From contig CABJBM010000003.1 of NCBI GenBank assembly GCA_902363835.1, forward strand, positions 235,610 to 299,609: 64,000 nucleotides of DNA, in the 5' to 3' direction. Position numbers and translations under genes: made by a program. The DNA is from Lachnospiraceae bacterium. GTDB lineage: Bacteria > Bacillota > Clostridia > Lachnospirales > Lachnospiraceae. Position 1 is the stretch's first letter. Every line of letters starts with the position of its first letter. A model generated the notes under the pieces. The model did no database searches. It was not told the DNA's origin and saw only the letters and a program-made list of their open reading frames with translations. This document shows, in pieces, positions 8,402 to 16,664 of this stretch.

Positions 8402-9121
8402 CTACCTTACAAATTCCCATGACGGAATAAACTCTTTTACTTCTTTATAATCTTTTGGATTCAAGTCATGATAGCTGCCTGAACAGTCAAATTTCCGTTT
8501 GACATCGCCCCATAGATTCTGAAAATATAGTTTGTTGTACCGCTTGTATTCCATTGTACTTTTGCCACCAAGAAGGAAGCAAATTCTTTCTTTTGCTAGA
8601 TTGTATAATGCATTTTGTTGTGCCTTATTGATGGTGGAATTGTCAATAACAGTTGTTACAAGTTCCTTCAGTTCTTTTACTTCCTGCTTTAAGTCAAGCA
8701 TTTCGCCCTGTAAGCCTAACATTTTATTAAATGCTGCCTTCTGATCTTCTGTTTCGTAAAATGCCTTGTGAAGTACGTCAGACGCTTCTAACTGATATTT
8801 TAGCAGCTTCTGTACGGCTAAAGGGTTCTTTCTCTGCATTGCTGGCGTAAGATTGATCTGAGCCAACCACATTGGAACAAACTTTTCAGCAATCACAAGA
8901 GTTTCCCTGGCCTGAGTCTCAAATTTAAGACTCAGCTTTTTACAGTTATCTTTAAGCAATAACGATTCCTGCATTTTTAAAACCTCTGCTCTTGCCTGTG
9001 CATCCGTCAATCCAATATCCTGACAAGTCTTTCTTACTGCCAACCATACTAGACCACTTGCGTCCTTCACACCTAACAAGGTGCTTCCATTAAATGGTAT
9101 TTCTTTTACTTCCTGTTTCAT
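8402..9121 (-). CDS. phage antirepressor (P22_AR_N plus ORF6C domains)
   Basis: 239 aa. The N-terminus (IPFNGSTLLGVKDASGLVW, then VRKTCQDIGL) is the P22 antirepressor N-terminal domain. A coiled-coil (about residues 120-155, EMLDLKQEVKELKELV) links to a C-terminal ORF6C domain recognisable by NLAKERICFLLGGKST and KLYFQNLWGDVKRKF. Such proteins bind and inactivate lysogeny repressors. The leader upstream (9122-9792) is long, non-coding and structured, so post-transcriptional control is likely. Confidence 0.85.
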   Translation of the reverse strand: MKQEVKEIPFNGSTLLGVKDASGLVWLAVRKTCQDIGLTDAQARAEVLKMQESLLLKDNCKKLSLKFETQARETLVIAEKFVPMWLAQINLTPAMQRKNPLAVQKLLKYQLEASDVLHKAFYETEDQKAAFNKMLGLQGEMLDLKQEVKELKELVTTVIDNSTINKAQQNALYNLAKERICFLLGGKSTMEYKRYNKLYFQNLWGDVKRKFDCSGSYHDLNPKDYKEVKEFIPSWEFVR

Positions 9122-9149
9122 CTTATCATTCCTTTCATTAATTTTTATC

Positions 9150-9792
9150 TTTATCAGATATTCATACAGACGAAAATAGAATTTTTCAAGGGATATGACT
9201 AATTATAGAAGTTTGCCGTATGTCCCGTTTGGCGGTGGTTAGGATTCTTCTATAACGTCTCACGTTTGTTTCTTTGTTTTCGCCTGTATGGTATAACTGG
9301 TAAAAATGTGTTTCTTCCTATATTAAAGCAAGCCTAACGGCTCTGATTCGTTTCTGCTTTTATTTCGCAAGCAATGCAAATTTATAATTCGCTGGCTGCT
9401 TCTATATATTCTGCCAAGTGTCTACTTTTTCAAAACCGCCGTAACCAGTGACTACAATGTATGCTAGTGTGATTCAACCCTTATGCACCTTTTAAGATGG
9501 AACGGTTTATTTCGCTTCACTTCTTCCCGTATAGAATCGGAAAGTTACAATATGCCTACACTTTGCTAGCTATGTGCTGTTAACGGTCAGATGCTTGTTT
9601 CATTACTGATCGGTTGTGATACTTTGTAAATATTAATTCTCTTATTCAAAATGGAAATTTGTGTGCGATTGCACTTGAAAAGCGAATAAAAATGTATTAG
9701 AATGATTATACGCTTGTTTATCAAGTGTTACTTTTGGAAAACCGCTTACTAAGTTGTCGAGGCTTGGAGCGGTTTTCTTATTTCCTTTTGAT
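9150..9792 (-). ncRNA. candidate large structured RNA or long structured leader of the antirepressor gene
   Basis: A strong promoter starts leftward transcription near 9792, but no credible coding frame appears before 9121. The region holds nested stems: CATACAGACGAAAA (9163-9176) with TTTTCGCCTGTATG (9277-9290, one mismatch); TATAGAAG (9204-9211) with CTTCTATA (9247-9254); and TTGCC/GGCGG inside. Also AGCC/GGCT near 9331-9342, GTGC-GATT-GCAC near 9662, and AAAACCGCT/AGCGGTTTT near 9738-9776. Size and phage setting recall ROOL/GOLLD-type RNAs, but I cannot assign a family. Confidence 0.45.
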
Positions 9793-9798
9793 AATACA

Positions 9799-9827
9799 AG
9801 TATATCATATATGGTAATATTTGTCAA
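9799..9827 (-). promoter_or_regulatory. strong vegetative promoter, leftward
   Basis: Minus strand TTGACA (9822-9827), 17-bp spacer, TATACT (9799-9804). It begins just after the stop of the XRE gene at 9842 and drives the long leader or RNA towards 9121. The ATG-less frame at 9642-9827 starts inside the -35 box and is not a gene. Confidence 0.8.
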
Positions 9828-9841
9828 TCGTTTTCTATAAA

Positions 9842-10054
9842 TTATATATCGTTTTCGCTAGATATGTATTCCAGTATGTCCCCTGGCTGGCAGTTAAGAA
9901 CTTCGCAAATTTTATCAATTGTTGTTAATGTTACTGGCTCATTTTTTGATATTTTTGCAATTGTGTTTGGCCCTGCCCCTATAGCAATTCTAAGTTGCTC
10001 CCTGGTCATTCCTCGCCTGTTTAGCATATCTAGTAATTTATAATAGGTTATCAT
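9842..10054 (-). CDS. small XRE/Cro-like regulator (70 aa)
   Basis: Almost entirely one helix-turn-helix domain: KLLDMLNRRGMTREQLRIAI, then AGPNTIAKISKNEPVTLTTI, ending in the VLNCQPGDILEYI segment typical of YozG-like proteins. Start 10054 lies behind GGAGGTGAAACG. It sits immediately upstream of the promoter for the antirepressor leader, which it may control. Confidence 0.85.
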   Translation of the reverse strand: MITYYKLLDMLNRRGMTREQLRIAIGAGPNTIAKISKNEPVTLTTIDKICEVLNCQPGDILEYISSENDI

Positions 10055-10400
10055 CGTTTCACCTCCTGTAAATAGTATATCCTAACCTTTGATAAAATAA
10101 AAGGTGAGTAAGGAAGAAATTTCCAATGATATTGTCTAATACACTTTTATTCACTTTTCAATGTACAATTACATTTTATTTCCGGATTCTATCTAAGAAT
10201 TGTTATAGATGAGCGGTTAACAGCTTGTTGCGTTGTCAATCGGAAATGATGTTGCTGGATTGTAATTCTCTTTTTGTTGGGAAACTCTGTCGGATTGACA
10301 GATCGCAAGAAATGTGATAATCTCAATTTGTGAAGATGAGATACATTTCTGTATTTCCCTTTGGGTCGGCAGGAAGTTGGTAGCTTCCCGCCTTTGGTGA
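10055..10400. other. non-coding gap with hairpins, no clear gene
   Basis: No frame with a ribosome site was found. GGCAGGAAG and CTTCCCGCC at about 10369-10393 form a hairpin with one mismatch, just after the 33-aa gene in the leftward sense. A smaller inverted repeat TCTGTC/GACAGA lies at about 10287-10303. A weak TATACT box for the XRE gene is near 10075-10080. Confidence 0.3.
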
Positions 10401-10502
10401 TTAACTTATGTATTCCGGGTACTCGGATTCTGTTGCAAATAGTTGGTAGCTATTATTTACGAAACCCATGTAACCGGAAGGAACATAGTAGCCTTTTGGC
10501 AT
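10401..10502 (-). CDS. conserved mini-protein (33 aa)
   Basis: GGGAGGTG lies 8 bases upstream of ATG at 10502. The protein begins MPKGYYVPSGYMGFVNNSYQ and ends SEYPEYIS. Proteins of this length and pattern (KGYYV-SGYMG-V-SYxLFAxExEYxEY) occur widely in gut Clostridia and their mobile elements, from memory. Function unknown. An in-frame ATG two codons upstream is too close to the ribosome site. Confidence 0.7.
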   Translation of the reverse strand: MPKGYYVPSGYMGFVNNSYQLFATESEYPEYIS

Positions 10503-10641
10503 TTCCATCACCTCCCATTATGTAGTTGGTTAGGGCTTGACAGTTAGCGCTGTCAGGCTCTTTTCCGTTCTGAGAGGAAGTAAGTTGCTTCACTTACTGA
10601 TAGCCTAGTCAGGAGTTGCACCCGACTGTAACGCTTGTCGT

Positions 10642-10872
10642 TTAGGCTTTTACCACTACAGTTTCAGAAGACATCTTCCTATTTCTTATGATTCCGTCTT
10701 GTAATGATTTTAGCTGTAATGTAATGGTCTTGCCGGTCTTACTTGGAATTAAATTTATTACTTCGCTTTTGTATCCATAATTCCAGAGTAATATATTTCC
10801 TGGCCTTAAATCGGATACCTTAATTCCCATTTTATGATTGTATATCCCTTGAAGTTTTACAGTATTTGTCAT
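10642..10872 (-). CDS. hypothetical protein (76 aa)
   Basis: Starts MTNTVKLQGIYNHKM at 10872 behind GAGGTAGTCAACC. Predicted small beta barrel (KVSDLRPGNILLWNYGY, KTGKTITLQLKS), as in small phage control proteins. Followed leftward by a possible structured leader: AGCCTA and TAGGCT flank 10598-10650. Function unknown. Confidence 0.6.
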   Translation of the reverse strand: MTNTVKLQGIYNHKMGIKVSDLRPGNILLWNYGYKSEVINLIPSKTGKTITLQLKSLQDGIIRNRKMSSETVVVKA

Positions 10873-10924
10873 GGTTGACTACCTCGCTTTCATGATTGAC
10901 TTGTTTGTATGTTTCGTATTGCTC

Positions 10925-11146
10925 CTAATATTCCAAAAGGCTAATTTCATTTTTATTGTGATTGAAAGAATATAGGCGCTTGTTATTGCCGATTCTTATA
11001 ATGCCATTTTCAATAGTTCTTTTAAGCCCTTGCTGATTGACCAATGTTGTAATACTGCTTTCAATAAATTCTAAGTCTGATAATCCAGTTTTTTCTTGTA
11101 GCTTTCTCATACAAGAAAGTGTATATCCTTTTTGAATTGATCTCAT
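10925..11146 (-). CDS. hypothetical protein (73 aa), first gene of the leftward transcript
   Basis: Starts MRSIQKGYTLSCMRKLQEK at 11146 behind AGGAGGTTTAAAG. The layout (helix, helix, then GIIRIGNNKRLYSFN beta hairpin) resembles a small winged-helix, so a regulatory role is possible. It is the first gene leftward of the control region with twin operators. Confidence 0.6.
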   Translation of the reverse strand: MRSIQKGYTLSCMRKLQEKTGLSDLEFIESSITTLVNQQGLKRTIENGIIRIGNNKRLYSFNHNKNEISLLEY

Positions 11147-11287
11147 ATCTTTAAACCTCCTTATGTAATTGTTATTCTCTTTATATCTTTACATATTTAC
11201 GCAAAGCCAGGAATGGCTATGATGGCGCAAGTGTGGCAAAGAGGAAAAACTGAAATATGTAACTTATTAACTTAAGTACATTATAGC

Positions 11288-11367
11288 ATAGCCTAGGATA
11301 TTAAGATACGGTAGAATGCACAAACATAGCATAGTTAATTTGTGAAGATTGTATAGCCTAGGATATT
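11288..11367. promoter_or_regulatory. divergent control region with two 15-bp direct operators
   Basis: ATAGCCTAGGATATT occurs exactly at 11288-11302 and 11353-11367, 65 bp apart, each centred on the palindrome CCTAGG. A leftward -10 TATAAT (about 11281-11286) places the first copy between -35 and -10. The pair lies between the divergent genes at 11146 and 11513, the likely main switch between the leftward and rightward programmes. Confidence 0.65.
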
Positions 11368-11512
11368 CATTGTGGATTATGTATATATGTCTACTACATT
11401 GAAAGACAATTGAATGATTTTATATACAATGTGCCCAAAATAATGATTATATTGCTAAACAAAAGTTTTTATGATAAGATTAAAAGTATTACTTGACAGG
11501 AGGTTTTTAATA

Positions 11513-11749
11513 TTGTCTGACAATATTTCTAATAATAAAAGAAGTGTATATAACAAAGAAATTCAATACGATTACAAAAAGGATTTACTTCAGATGTCAT
11601 TTAGATTTTCAAAAAATGAAAGAGAAATTGAGCTTGCCACTAGACAATATATGAGTGATTATAAATTATCGTCCGGTGGATTGGCTAAAATGGCAGTCAT
11701 AGAAAAGATGATTAGGGAAGGATACCTTAATGATCAGAACAATGATTGA
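11513..11749 (+). CDS. small ribbon-helix-helix-like protein (78 aa)
   Basis: TTG start at 11513 lies 9 bases after AGGAGG; the longer frame to 11471 has no ribosome site. The core MSFRFSKNEREIELATRQYM, then GGLAKMAVIEKMIREGYL, has the strand-helix-helix pattern of CopG/Arc-type DNA-binding proteins. A rightward promoter (TTGCTA, 17 bp, TAAGAT) ends near 11480. First gene of the rightward programme, so probably a regulator. Confidence 0.6.
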   Translation: MSDNISNNKRSVYNKEIQYDYKKDLLQMSFRFSKNEREIELATRQYMSDYKLSSGGLAKMAVIEKMIREGYLNDQNND

Positions 11750-11879
11750 TTAATGTTGTCACGGCTGAAAAAGTGAATGAGGATTGACGTTTCATTTTAG
11801 ATCAAATTGCAAGTGTGAATTGATTGAATGCGCTGTACTGCGATATCAACATTACTATTACAGATAGAGAAATTATCAT

Positions 11880-12215
11880 ATGGAGAATAATATAATGATG
11901 CCTGGAAGCATTTTTATTTACAAGACGATAAACGAATTAATGAAAGATAACAATACTACCATTAATGAACTGGCTGATTATCTAAAATTATCACCTGAAA
12001 CACTAAGCCAAAAGTTAACCCTTGATCCTATCACGAGAGAAAGTAATAAATTTACACTAATACAAATTACTAAGATTGCAGAATTTTTTAATTGCAACTT
12101 AGATGTTAACTTTATTACATATGATGAAAAGAAAAAATATCATTGTGAAACTGTGTGGGAAGGTATGGCCGAAAATCATGAAAGAATGGGTTGTTTATAT
12201 AAGAATAAAGAATGA
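11880..12215 (+). CDS. XRE-like helix-turn-helix protein (111 aa)
   Basis: Residues about 15-80 form an HTH domain (INELMKDNNTTINELADYLK, LSPETLSQKL, then LIQITKIAEFFNCNLDV), with a C-terminal extension (CETVWEGMAENHERM). The ribosome site before ATG 11880 is weak, so a start at the second or third methionine is possible. Likely regulator of the early rightward region or of the adjoining repeats. Confidence 0.65.
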   Translation: MENNIMMPGSIFIYKTINELMKDNNTTINELADYLKLSPETLSQKLTLDPITRESNKFTLIQITKIAEFFNCNLDVNFITYDEKKKYHCETVWEGMAENHERMGCLYKNKE

Positions 12216-12251
12216 TTGATGTTATATCAACTGTTTACAGTTCGCAGCAAC

Positions 12252-12363
12252 GTATACGTATACCTTTAATAATTATCATAAACATATACGTATATGTTTT
12301 ACATTTATTGTTGCATAAACAACATAAATTCGAACATACCGGCAACAGCTATTGTATATACAA
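12252..12363. repeat. three perfect 12-14 bp palindromes
   Basis: GTATACGTATAC (12252-12263), CATATACGTATATG (12283-12296) and TTGTATATACAA (12352-12363) are perfect palindromes within 112 bp. They precede the iteron-like repeats. Likely protein-binding sites at a replication or partition locus; no promoter is obvious. Confidence 0.55.
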
Positions 12364-12686
12364 TTCAAACGTACCCGTGTATATTTCGTTGTAAAAGCAA
12401 CGGAATCAGCAAGGCTATATGTAGTAACCAAAACTACATGTCATAGCACTGGAATATATAAAAGTGAAGAAATAACAGAAGTTCGTTTTTTCATTGATTT
12501 TCCTAGGCTTTATGGGTCTGAATGGTACCGGAGCGTGGTTTACATCTTAGGAACGGTTACTGTTTTCTTAAAAGCCCACATCTATTCCACTCACACATAG
12601 ACTTAAAATTTTCATTACAATTGTATATTTTTCACACACAATTCACAAAATTACTTCGGTAGCACCTTCGACACAAATCCCGATAA
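12364..12686. other. non-coding stretch between palindromes and iterons
   Basis: An open frame at 12352-12600 has no ribosome site and an improbable protein, so I do not call it. CGTTG-TAAAAG-CAACG (about 12389-12404) is a small hairpin. Nothing else is evident. Confidence 0.4.
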
Positions 12687-12988
12687 CCCTTATAAATCAA
12701 GCCTTATAAATTGTCAGATAATTCATTCCATCAAAAAATCACCATAAATAACACCCTAAAACACCACAAACCCCTTATAAATCAAGCACTTTCTCGAACA
12801 GTCCTCAATTTTACCAAAATCAACACATCTGATTCTATATTTTCCATTCACTCAAATCTCACATGCCCCTTATAAATCAATACATATCTCATATTTTGAC
12901 ATCACAAAAATACCCTCTGTCGAAGTAGCCAAAATTTAAGTTCAAACAATTCACATCTAAATAATGTTAAATTGTCAGATAATTCATT
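12687..12988. repeat. iteron-like direct repeats, candidate replication origin
   Basis: CCCTTATAAATCAA-type repeats lie at 12687-12700, 12773-12785 and 12867-12880, with a half copy at 12702-12710. A separate exact 21-bp repeat, starting TAAATTGTCAG and ending ATAATTCATT, occurs at 12707-12727 and 12968-12988. The plus strand here is conspicuously poor in G over more than 1 kb. No gene is evident, and a Rep-like and ParB-like genes follow, which suggests an origin. Confidence 0.55.
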
Positions 12989-13090
12989 TTTTATATCAAT
13001 CAAAATTACAACAAAATAATTCCAACCACTGTAGGCATAAATCATCATGCCTATTTTTATTATTTTAAAATCCAAACAGAGAATTAACAC

Positions 13091-13336
13091 ATGTGGCCAA
13101 TAATCACAATATTATATTTTTTAACGAAAGGAATAATACCAACGTCAAAATCTAATTTATCAATCGTACCACAAAAGTTCTCATTCGAGAAACCAACACT
13201 CACCAATGGAAAGGGTGAAATCATATCACATGGAATAAACGTATTAATATCAATTGATGCATTCCAAGCTGACAAAATTCAATTAAAAAAGGACTTGGCT
13301 GCTATTTTTGCAGAAGTCCTTGAATACTTTGATTAA
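13091..13336 (+). CDS. possible hypothetical protein (81 aa)
   Basis: Starts ATG at 13091 after AACAGAGAATTAACAC, a poor ribosome site. The C-terminal part (SIDAFQADKIQLKKDLAAIF) looks protein-like and a hairpin terminator follows at 13372-13418. Against it: it lies in the G-poor region and its N-terminus is unremarkable. Function unknown; may not be real. Confidence 0.35.
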   Translation: MWPIITILYFLTKGIIPTSKSNLSIVPQKFSFEKPTLTNGKGEIISHGINVLISIDAFQADKIQLKKDLAAIFAEVLEYFD

Positions 13337-13371
13337 TTTTATCTAGTACTTCATACATTTGACTTTAAATT

Positions 13372-13418
13372 GGCATTTCTGGAACTGATTCTATGTTAAT
13401 AATTATTCCAGAGATGCC
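13372..13418 (+). terminator. long hairpin, possible terminator
   Basis: GGCATTTCTGGAA (13372-13384) pairs with TTCCAGAGATGCC (13406-13418) over 13 bp with one wobble, followed by TTTGTTGTT. It closes the possible gene at 13091-13336. Confidence 0.5.
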
Positions 13419-13927
13419 TTTGTTGTTAAATAATACTCTAATAATTTAAATATCTAAATGCCAAAATATGCCCATACCCTCTACAACGCACCAGAATCAA
13501 TTCTAATACACTTTATCTCCTACATGACAATTATATCATCCAAAGCATTACAAGCCTGTATATGGTTAAATTTGAACGTCATAATCATATACCCCTCTCA
13601 TCATCATTGTGCAAATCTACCGAAAACAGAATTTAATCTTTGTATATAATTACCAAACTCAATATTTATCTTATCCATAATCTCATATTTTCAATTCTAA
13701 ATCCCCTATATAAATAAAAATCCCACGTATTACAATCACATATATTACATACCCACATGGGACGTGCTTTTACATCAAAACAGAGAATTATATATCATAC
13801 CACTACTCCCATCATTATTAATAGCGATATATTTTCGTCTTTTTTCAAAAAAATCACATTACAAACGGAGAAATAAATATCGGAAACTAAATTACAACAT
13901 TTCAATATGTAAAGGAGAAATTTATTT
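13419..13927. other. non-coding, G-poor gap before the second antirepressor
   Basis: No convincing gene: the frame at 13458-13649 lacks a ribosome site. Two copies of the recurring motif (AAACRGAGAA) lie at 13776-13790 and 13861-13875, the latter upstream of the gene at 13928. Confidence 0.4.
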
Positions 13928-14809
13928 ATGAGCAATACAAAAACAGCTTTACAAGTAACAGATTTTGATTTTTATGGAGATTCACTTGTGGCACTAAAAG
14001 ATAATTCAACTGGTGAGGTTTATACAGCAATTAATTCGGTGCTCAGAGGATTAGGATTCAAAGATGAGCAAGTAAGATATCAACGTAGTAAATGGATCAA
14101 TGATATTTCAATTTCAAAAGGGGTGTTAAAGTTCAACATACCTACAAATAAGGGTAATCAAAATTCAGAATGTATTAATTCGAGAAAATTACCCATTGCG
14201 TTAGCAAAGATCAATATTACAAAACGCATGATAAGAGATTATCCCAACATAACACATAGATTAGAACTTTATCAAGATAAATGTGCCGATGTATTGGCAT
14301 CTGTCTTTATTGATAAACAAAATATATCAAATATAGATATGAAGCCAATTACAGATTCTTTAAATAAAATAGTTGCCTTATTAGAGAATCAAGAATCTCG
14401 TATCTCCAAATTAGAGGAGTATCAACATCAACAATCATCATTACCAGAACCTACATACAGAAAGCCATATAATCCATGGTTTAGAAAAATGTCTCCAAAA
14501 TATACGTTACTAGAAGAACATTTTCATATCAACAGAGGTTCCTTATATAGAAATATCCTAAACGAATTAGAGAATTTATATGATATGGATACTCAACAGA
14601 TACAGGCAGATTACCTTTACGAAAATAATCTTACATCATGCTATCCATTGGAACCATATGAATACAGTCAAAAATACAGAGATATGATTGAGCAAATAGT
14701 AAATAGCAACTTGATTAAATACGGTATTGCATCTGAAAATGACCCGATAACATCAAAGAAGCACATAACCATATTTGACACACCTATAGAAGAAATATGT
14801 ACAAAGTAA
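13928..14809 (+). CDS. phage antirepressor N-terminal domain protein
   Basis: 293 aa. The N-terminus (TDFDFYGDSLVALKDNSTGE, then VLRGLGFKDEQVRYQRSKW) matches the P22_AR_N domain. A coiled-coil (about 140-165) precedes a C-terminal domain of unknown type (NPWFRKMSPKYTLLEEHFHI) in place of ORF6C. Start has AAGGAG at 13912. It shares ancestry with the antirepressor at 8402-9121 but has a different C-terminus, hence perhaps a different target repressor. Confidence 0.75.
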   Translation: MSNTKTALQVTDFDFYGDSLVALKDNSTGEVYTAINSVLRGLGFKDEQVRYQRSKWINDISISKGVLKFNIPTNKGNQNSECINSRKLPIALAKINITKRMIRDYPNITHRLELYQDKCADVLASVFIDKQNISNIDMKPITDSLNKIVALLENQESRISKLEEYQHQQSSLPEPTYRKPYNPWFRKMSPKYTLLEEHFHINRGSLYRNILNELENLYDMDTQQIQADYLYENNLTSCYPLEPYEYSQKYRDMIEQIVNSNLIKYGIASENDPITSKKHITIFDTPIEEICTK

Positions 14810-14827
14810 AGAAAGGAAAATATTATT

Positions 14828-15055
14828 ATGAAGTTTTATGTAAGAGAGTTACCACAAAAACAATATCATTACCAATCGTCAGAAATTAATCTTCCAAAGA
14901 ACATAACTCCAAAGCCAGGCGACACAATACATGATCGTTGGTCAGATTATTACATTGACAGAGTTACATATTCCAACGGTGGATTAATTGTATATGTCTC
15001 TAAGACTAGATTGCAGAAATGTAGGAGTGATACGTGTTACAAGAAGAAGAAATAA
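14828..15055 (+). CDS. hypothetical protein (75 aa)
   Basis: Starts MKFYVRELPQKQYHYQSSE with GAAAGGAAAA upstream, 18 bases after the antirepressor. Small beta-rich protein with two Cys near the basic C-terminus (KCRSDTCYKKKK). The KPGDTIHDRWSDYYIDRVTY pattern suggests a small beta barrel. Function unknown. Confidence 0.65.
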   Translation: MKFYVRELPQKQYHYQSSEINLPKNITPKPGDTIHDRWSDYYIDRVTYSNGGLIVYVSKTRLQKCRSDTCYKKKK

Positions 15056-15496
15056 AAATTTAAGTAGAGAATAAAACCATATGCCCAAATTTCACTCACA
15101 CCACACCAAATCAATAGAGACGCTTTATAATCATTTACTAATTAATATTCAGTAACTAATTAATACACTGCAAATTTCGGTCATTTTTGGCTGATTTTTT
15201 CCAAACGTCTCTGGACTTAGATTTTCAAAATTGACTGTTTTTTGCACCCTGATAAGTTTAAATCCTTATTTGATAAGGAGAAAGGAGTTTCTATCCCATT
15301 TTGAACTAAGAAAATAACAAAAAATGAAAGTGAAAACGGAGAATAAAATCATGTACCCAAATACTTTATCTCCTCACACTGGCAAATATCAATCAAAACT
15401 ACAACCAAAACAAAGTTTTTAATTGCGTAGCAAATATTCATCTCTTGATAATATGAGTCTATCTTGATATTGACCTACACAAATCCACACCTTGGA
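15056..15496. other. non-coding gap with repeated GAGAATAAAA leaders
   Basis: Two similar segments, GAGAATAAAACCATATGCCC (15066) and GAGAATAAAATCATGTACCC (15339), each place an ATG about 4-6 bases after the motif and open frames of about 24 codons that I do not call as genes. No other features. Confidence 0.35.
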
Positions 15497-15547
15497 GGTA
15501 CCCAAATGAGGTTGAATTTTACTTTTGGGTACCCGTGGGAGGTACCT
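15497..15547. repeat. GGTACC inverted-repeat cluster upstream of parB-like gene
   Basis: GGTACCCAAA (15497-15506) and TTTGGGTACC (15524-15533) form a perfect 10-bp inverted repeat, and the palindrome AGGTACCT follows at 15540-15547. All three share GGTACC. The position 170 bp before a ParB-like gene suggests a centromere or operator. A further inverted repeat, GACAATT/AATTGTC, lies at 15650-15670. Confidence 0.45.
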
Positions 15548-15714
15548 AAACGCATTTTTCTTTAGCACACTAAAGTGCCCGGCTTGAAAATGGCAAGAAC
15601 GAAAGAAATGAGGTGAATTTGATTTTCAATAGAGAATAATAAAAATGAGGACAATTCTGTTTGAATTGTCTGATGAGCAACTATAAACATATTTTATAAG
15701 AAAGGATTTTGAAA

Positions 15715-16662
15715 TTGAAGAAATTAAACATTGACCCAGAATTGCGCGACTTACTACCACCACTTACAAGCGACGAGTATAAACAGCTTGAAAAAAATAT
15801 TGTCGAGAATGGATTCGATAGAAACTTTCCGATAATGGAGTGGCGTGGCTTTATTGTAGACGGGCATAACCGCTACAACATTTGTGAGAAGCACAATATT
15901 GAATTTATTTCAGGTACGCTTGCTTATGAAACAAAAGAAGAAGTTATGGAATGGATGCTTGATATCCAATTGGGGCGCAGGAACCTCTCTCCCATTCAGA
16001 GAATCGCAGTGACTGAGAAGTATCGCCCTATCTATGAAAGACAAGCAAAAGAAAATCTTAAATTGGCAACAGGTGGCGATAGGCGCTCTGAGGATTTTAG
16101 AAAGCAAGGTTTGGTAAATTTACCAAAGGTTGAAAACTCTATTAACACTTCAGAAAAGTTAGCTTCTATTGCCGGTGTATCAGAGAAAACTTATCGTATG
16201 GGTGCAAAAGTACTTAGTTCTGATAATGAGGAAGTAAAACAGCGGGTATTATCAGGTGAAACATCTATTAGTGCGGGGTATAAAGAGTTAAATCAGAAAA
16301 AACAAGAAAATGAAAACAAAAATGGAGAAAGTAGTAATGTAACACCTGCATCAATTTCTATTAAATTAGATAGCAAGCCGCAAATTAGTGAGGAGGTAAA
16401 ACAAATATGTGCTGATTTAAAAACGGAGAAATCTCAAGAGTATCTTGATTCTGTGTGGGACTATGAGATTTCCGTTATCGAGTGCATGAATGCCGATTTT
16501 GACATGTACTTTGGAGGGTTTAAAAGCATTTTACAAGAAATGGAGGGTAGAGTAACTAAGTCAGAATTAGACAAATGTATAGCAAACGCTGAGATTATTG
16601 TGGAGAAAATGTTATCGGCTATTGATGAAGCAAAAAATATCAACTTAAAAATGGAGGATTAA
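15715..16662 (+). CDS. ParB-like nuclease/partition domain protein
   Basis: Residues about 1-110 show the ParB N-terminal fold: ELRDLLPPLTSDEYKQLEKN, then GFIVDGHNRYNIC and the GRRNLSPIQRIAV motif. A KorB-like HTH (LASIAGVSEKTYRMGAKVL) and a helical acidic C-terminus follow. TTG 15715 lies 8 bases after AAGGA and is preferred to TTG 15709. No ParA ATPase is adjacent. It overlaps nothing and is followed after 2 bases by a second ParB-like gene, so both act in one operon, perhaps in partition or replication control. Confidence 0.8.
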   Translation: MKKLNIDPELRDLLPPLTSDEYKQLEKNIVENGFDRNFPIMEWRGFIVDGHNRYNICEKHNIEFISGTLAYETKEEVMEWMLDIQLGRRNLSPIQRIAVTEKYRPIYERQAKENLKLATGGDRRSEDFRKQGLVNLPKVENSINTSEKLASIAGVSEKTYRMGAKVLSSDNEEVKQRVLSGETSISAGYKELNQKKQENENKNGESSNVTPASISIKLDSKPQISEEVKQICADLKTEKSQEYLDSVWDYEISVIECMNADFDMYFGGFKSILQEMEGRVTKSELDKCIANAEIIVEKMLSAIDEAKNINLKMED

Positions 16663-16664
16663 AA

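Noticed and set aside
9642..9827. Open frame of 61 codons, minus strand
   Set aside because: It begins inside the -35 box of a consensus promoter, has no ribosome site, and runs through paired RNA stems.
12352..12600. Open frame of 82 codons on the plus strand
   Set aside because: No ribosome site, starts within a palindrome, and the protein has no coding character.
12687..12988. CRISPR array
   Set aside because: Repeats are 13-21 bp, irregularly spaced, and have no uniform spacers; iteron-like instead.
13458..13649. Open frame of 63 codons on the plus strand
   Set aside because: No ribosome site; composition follows the G-poor region.
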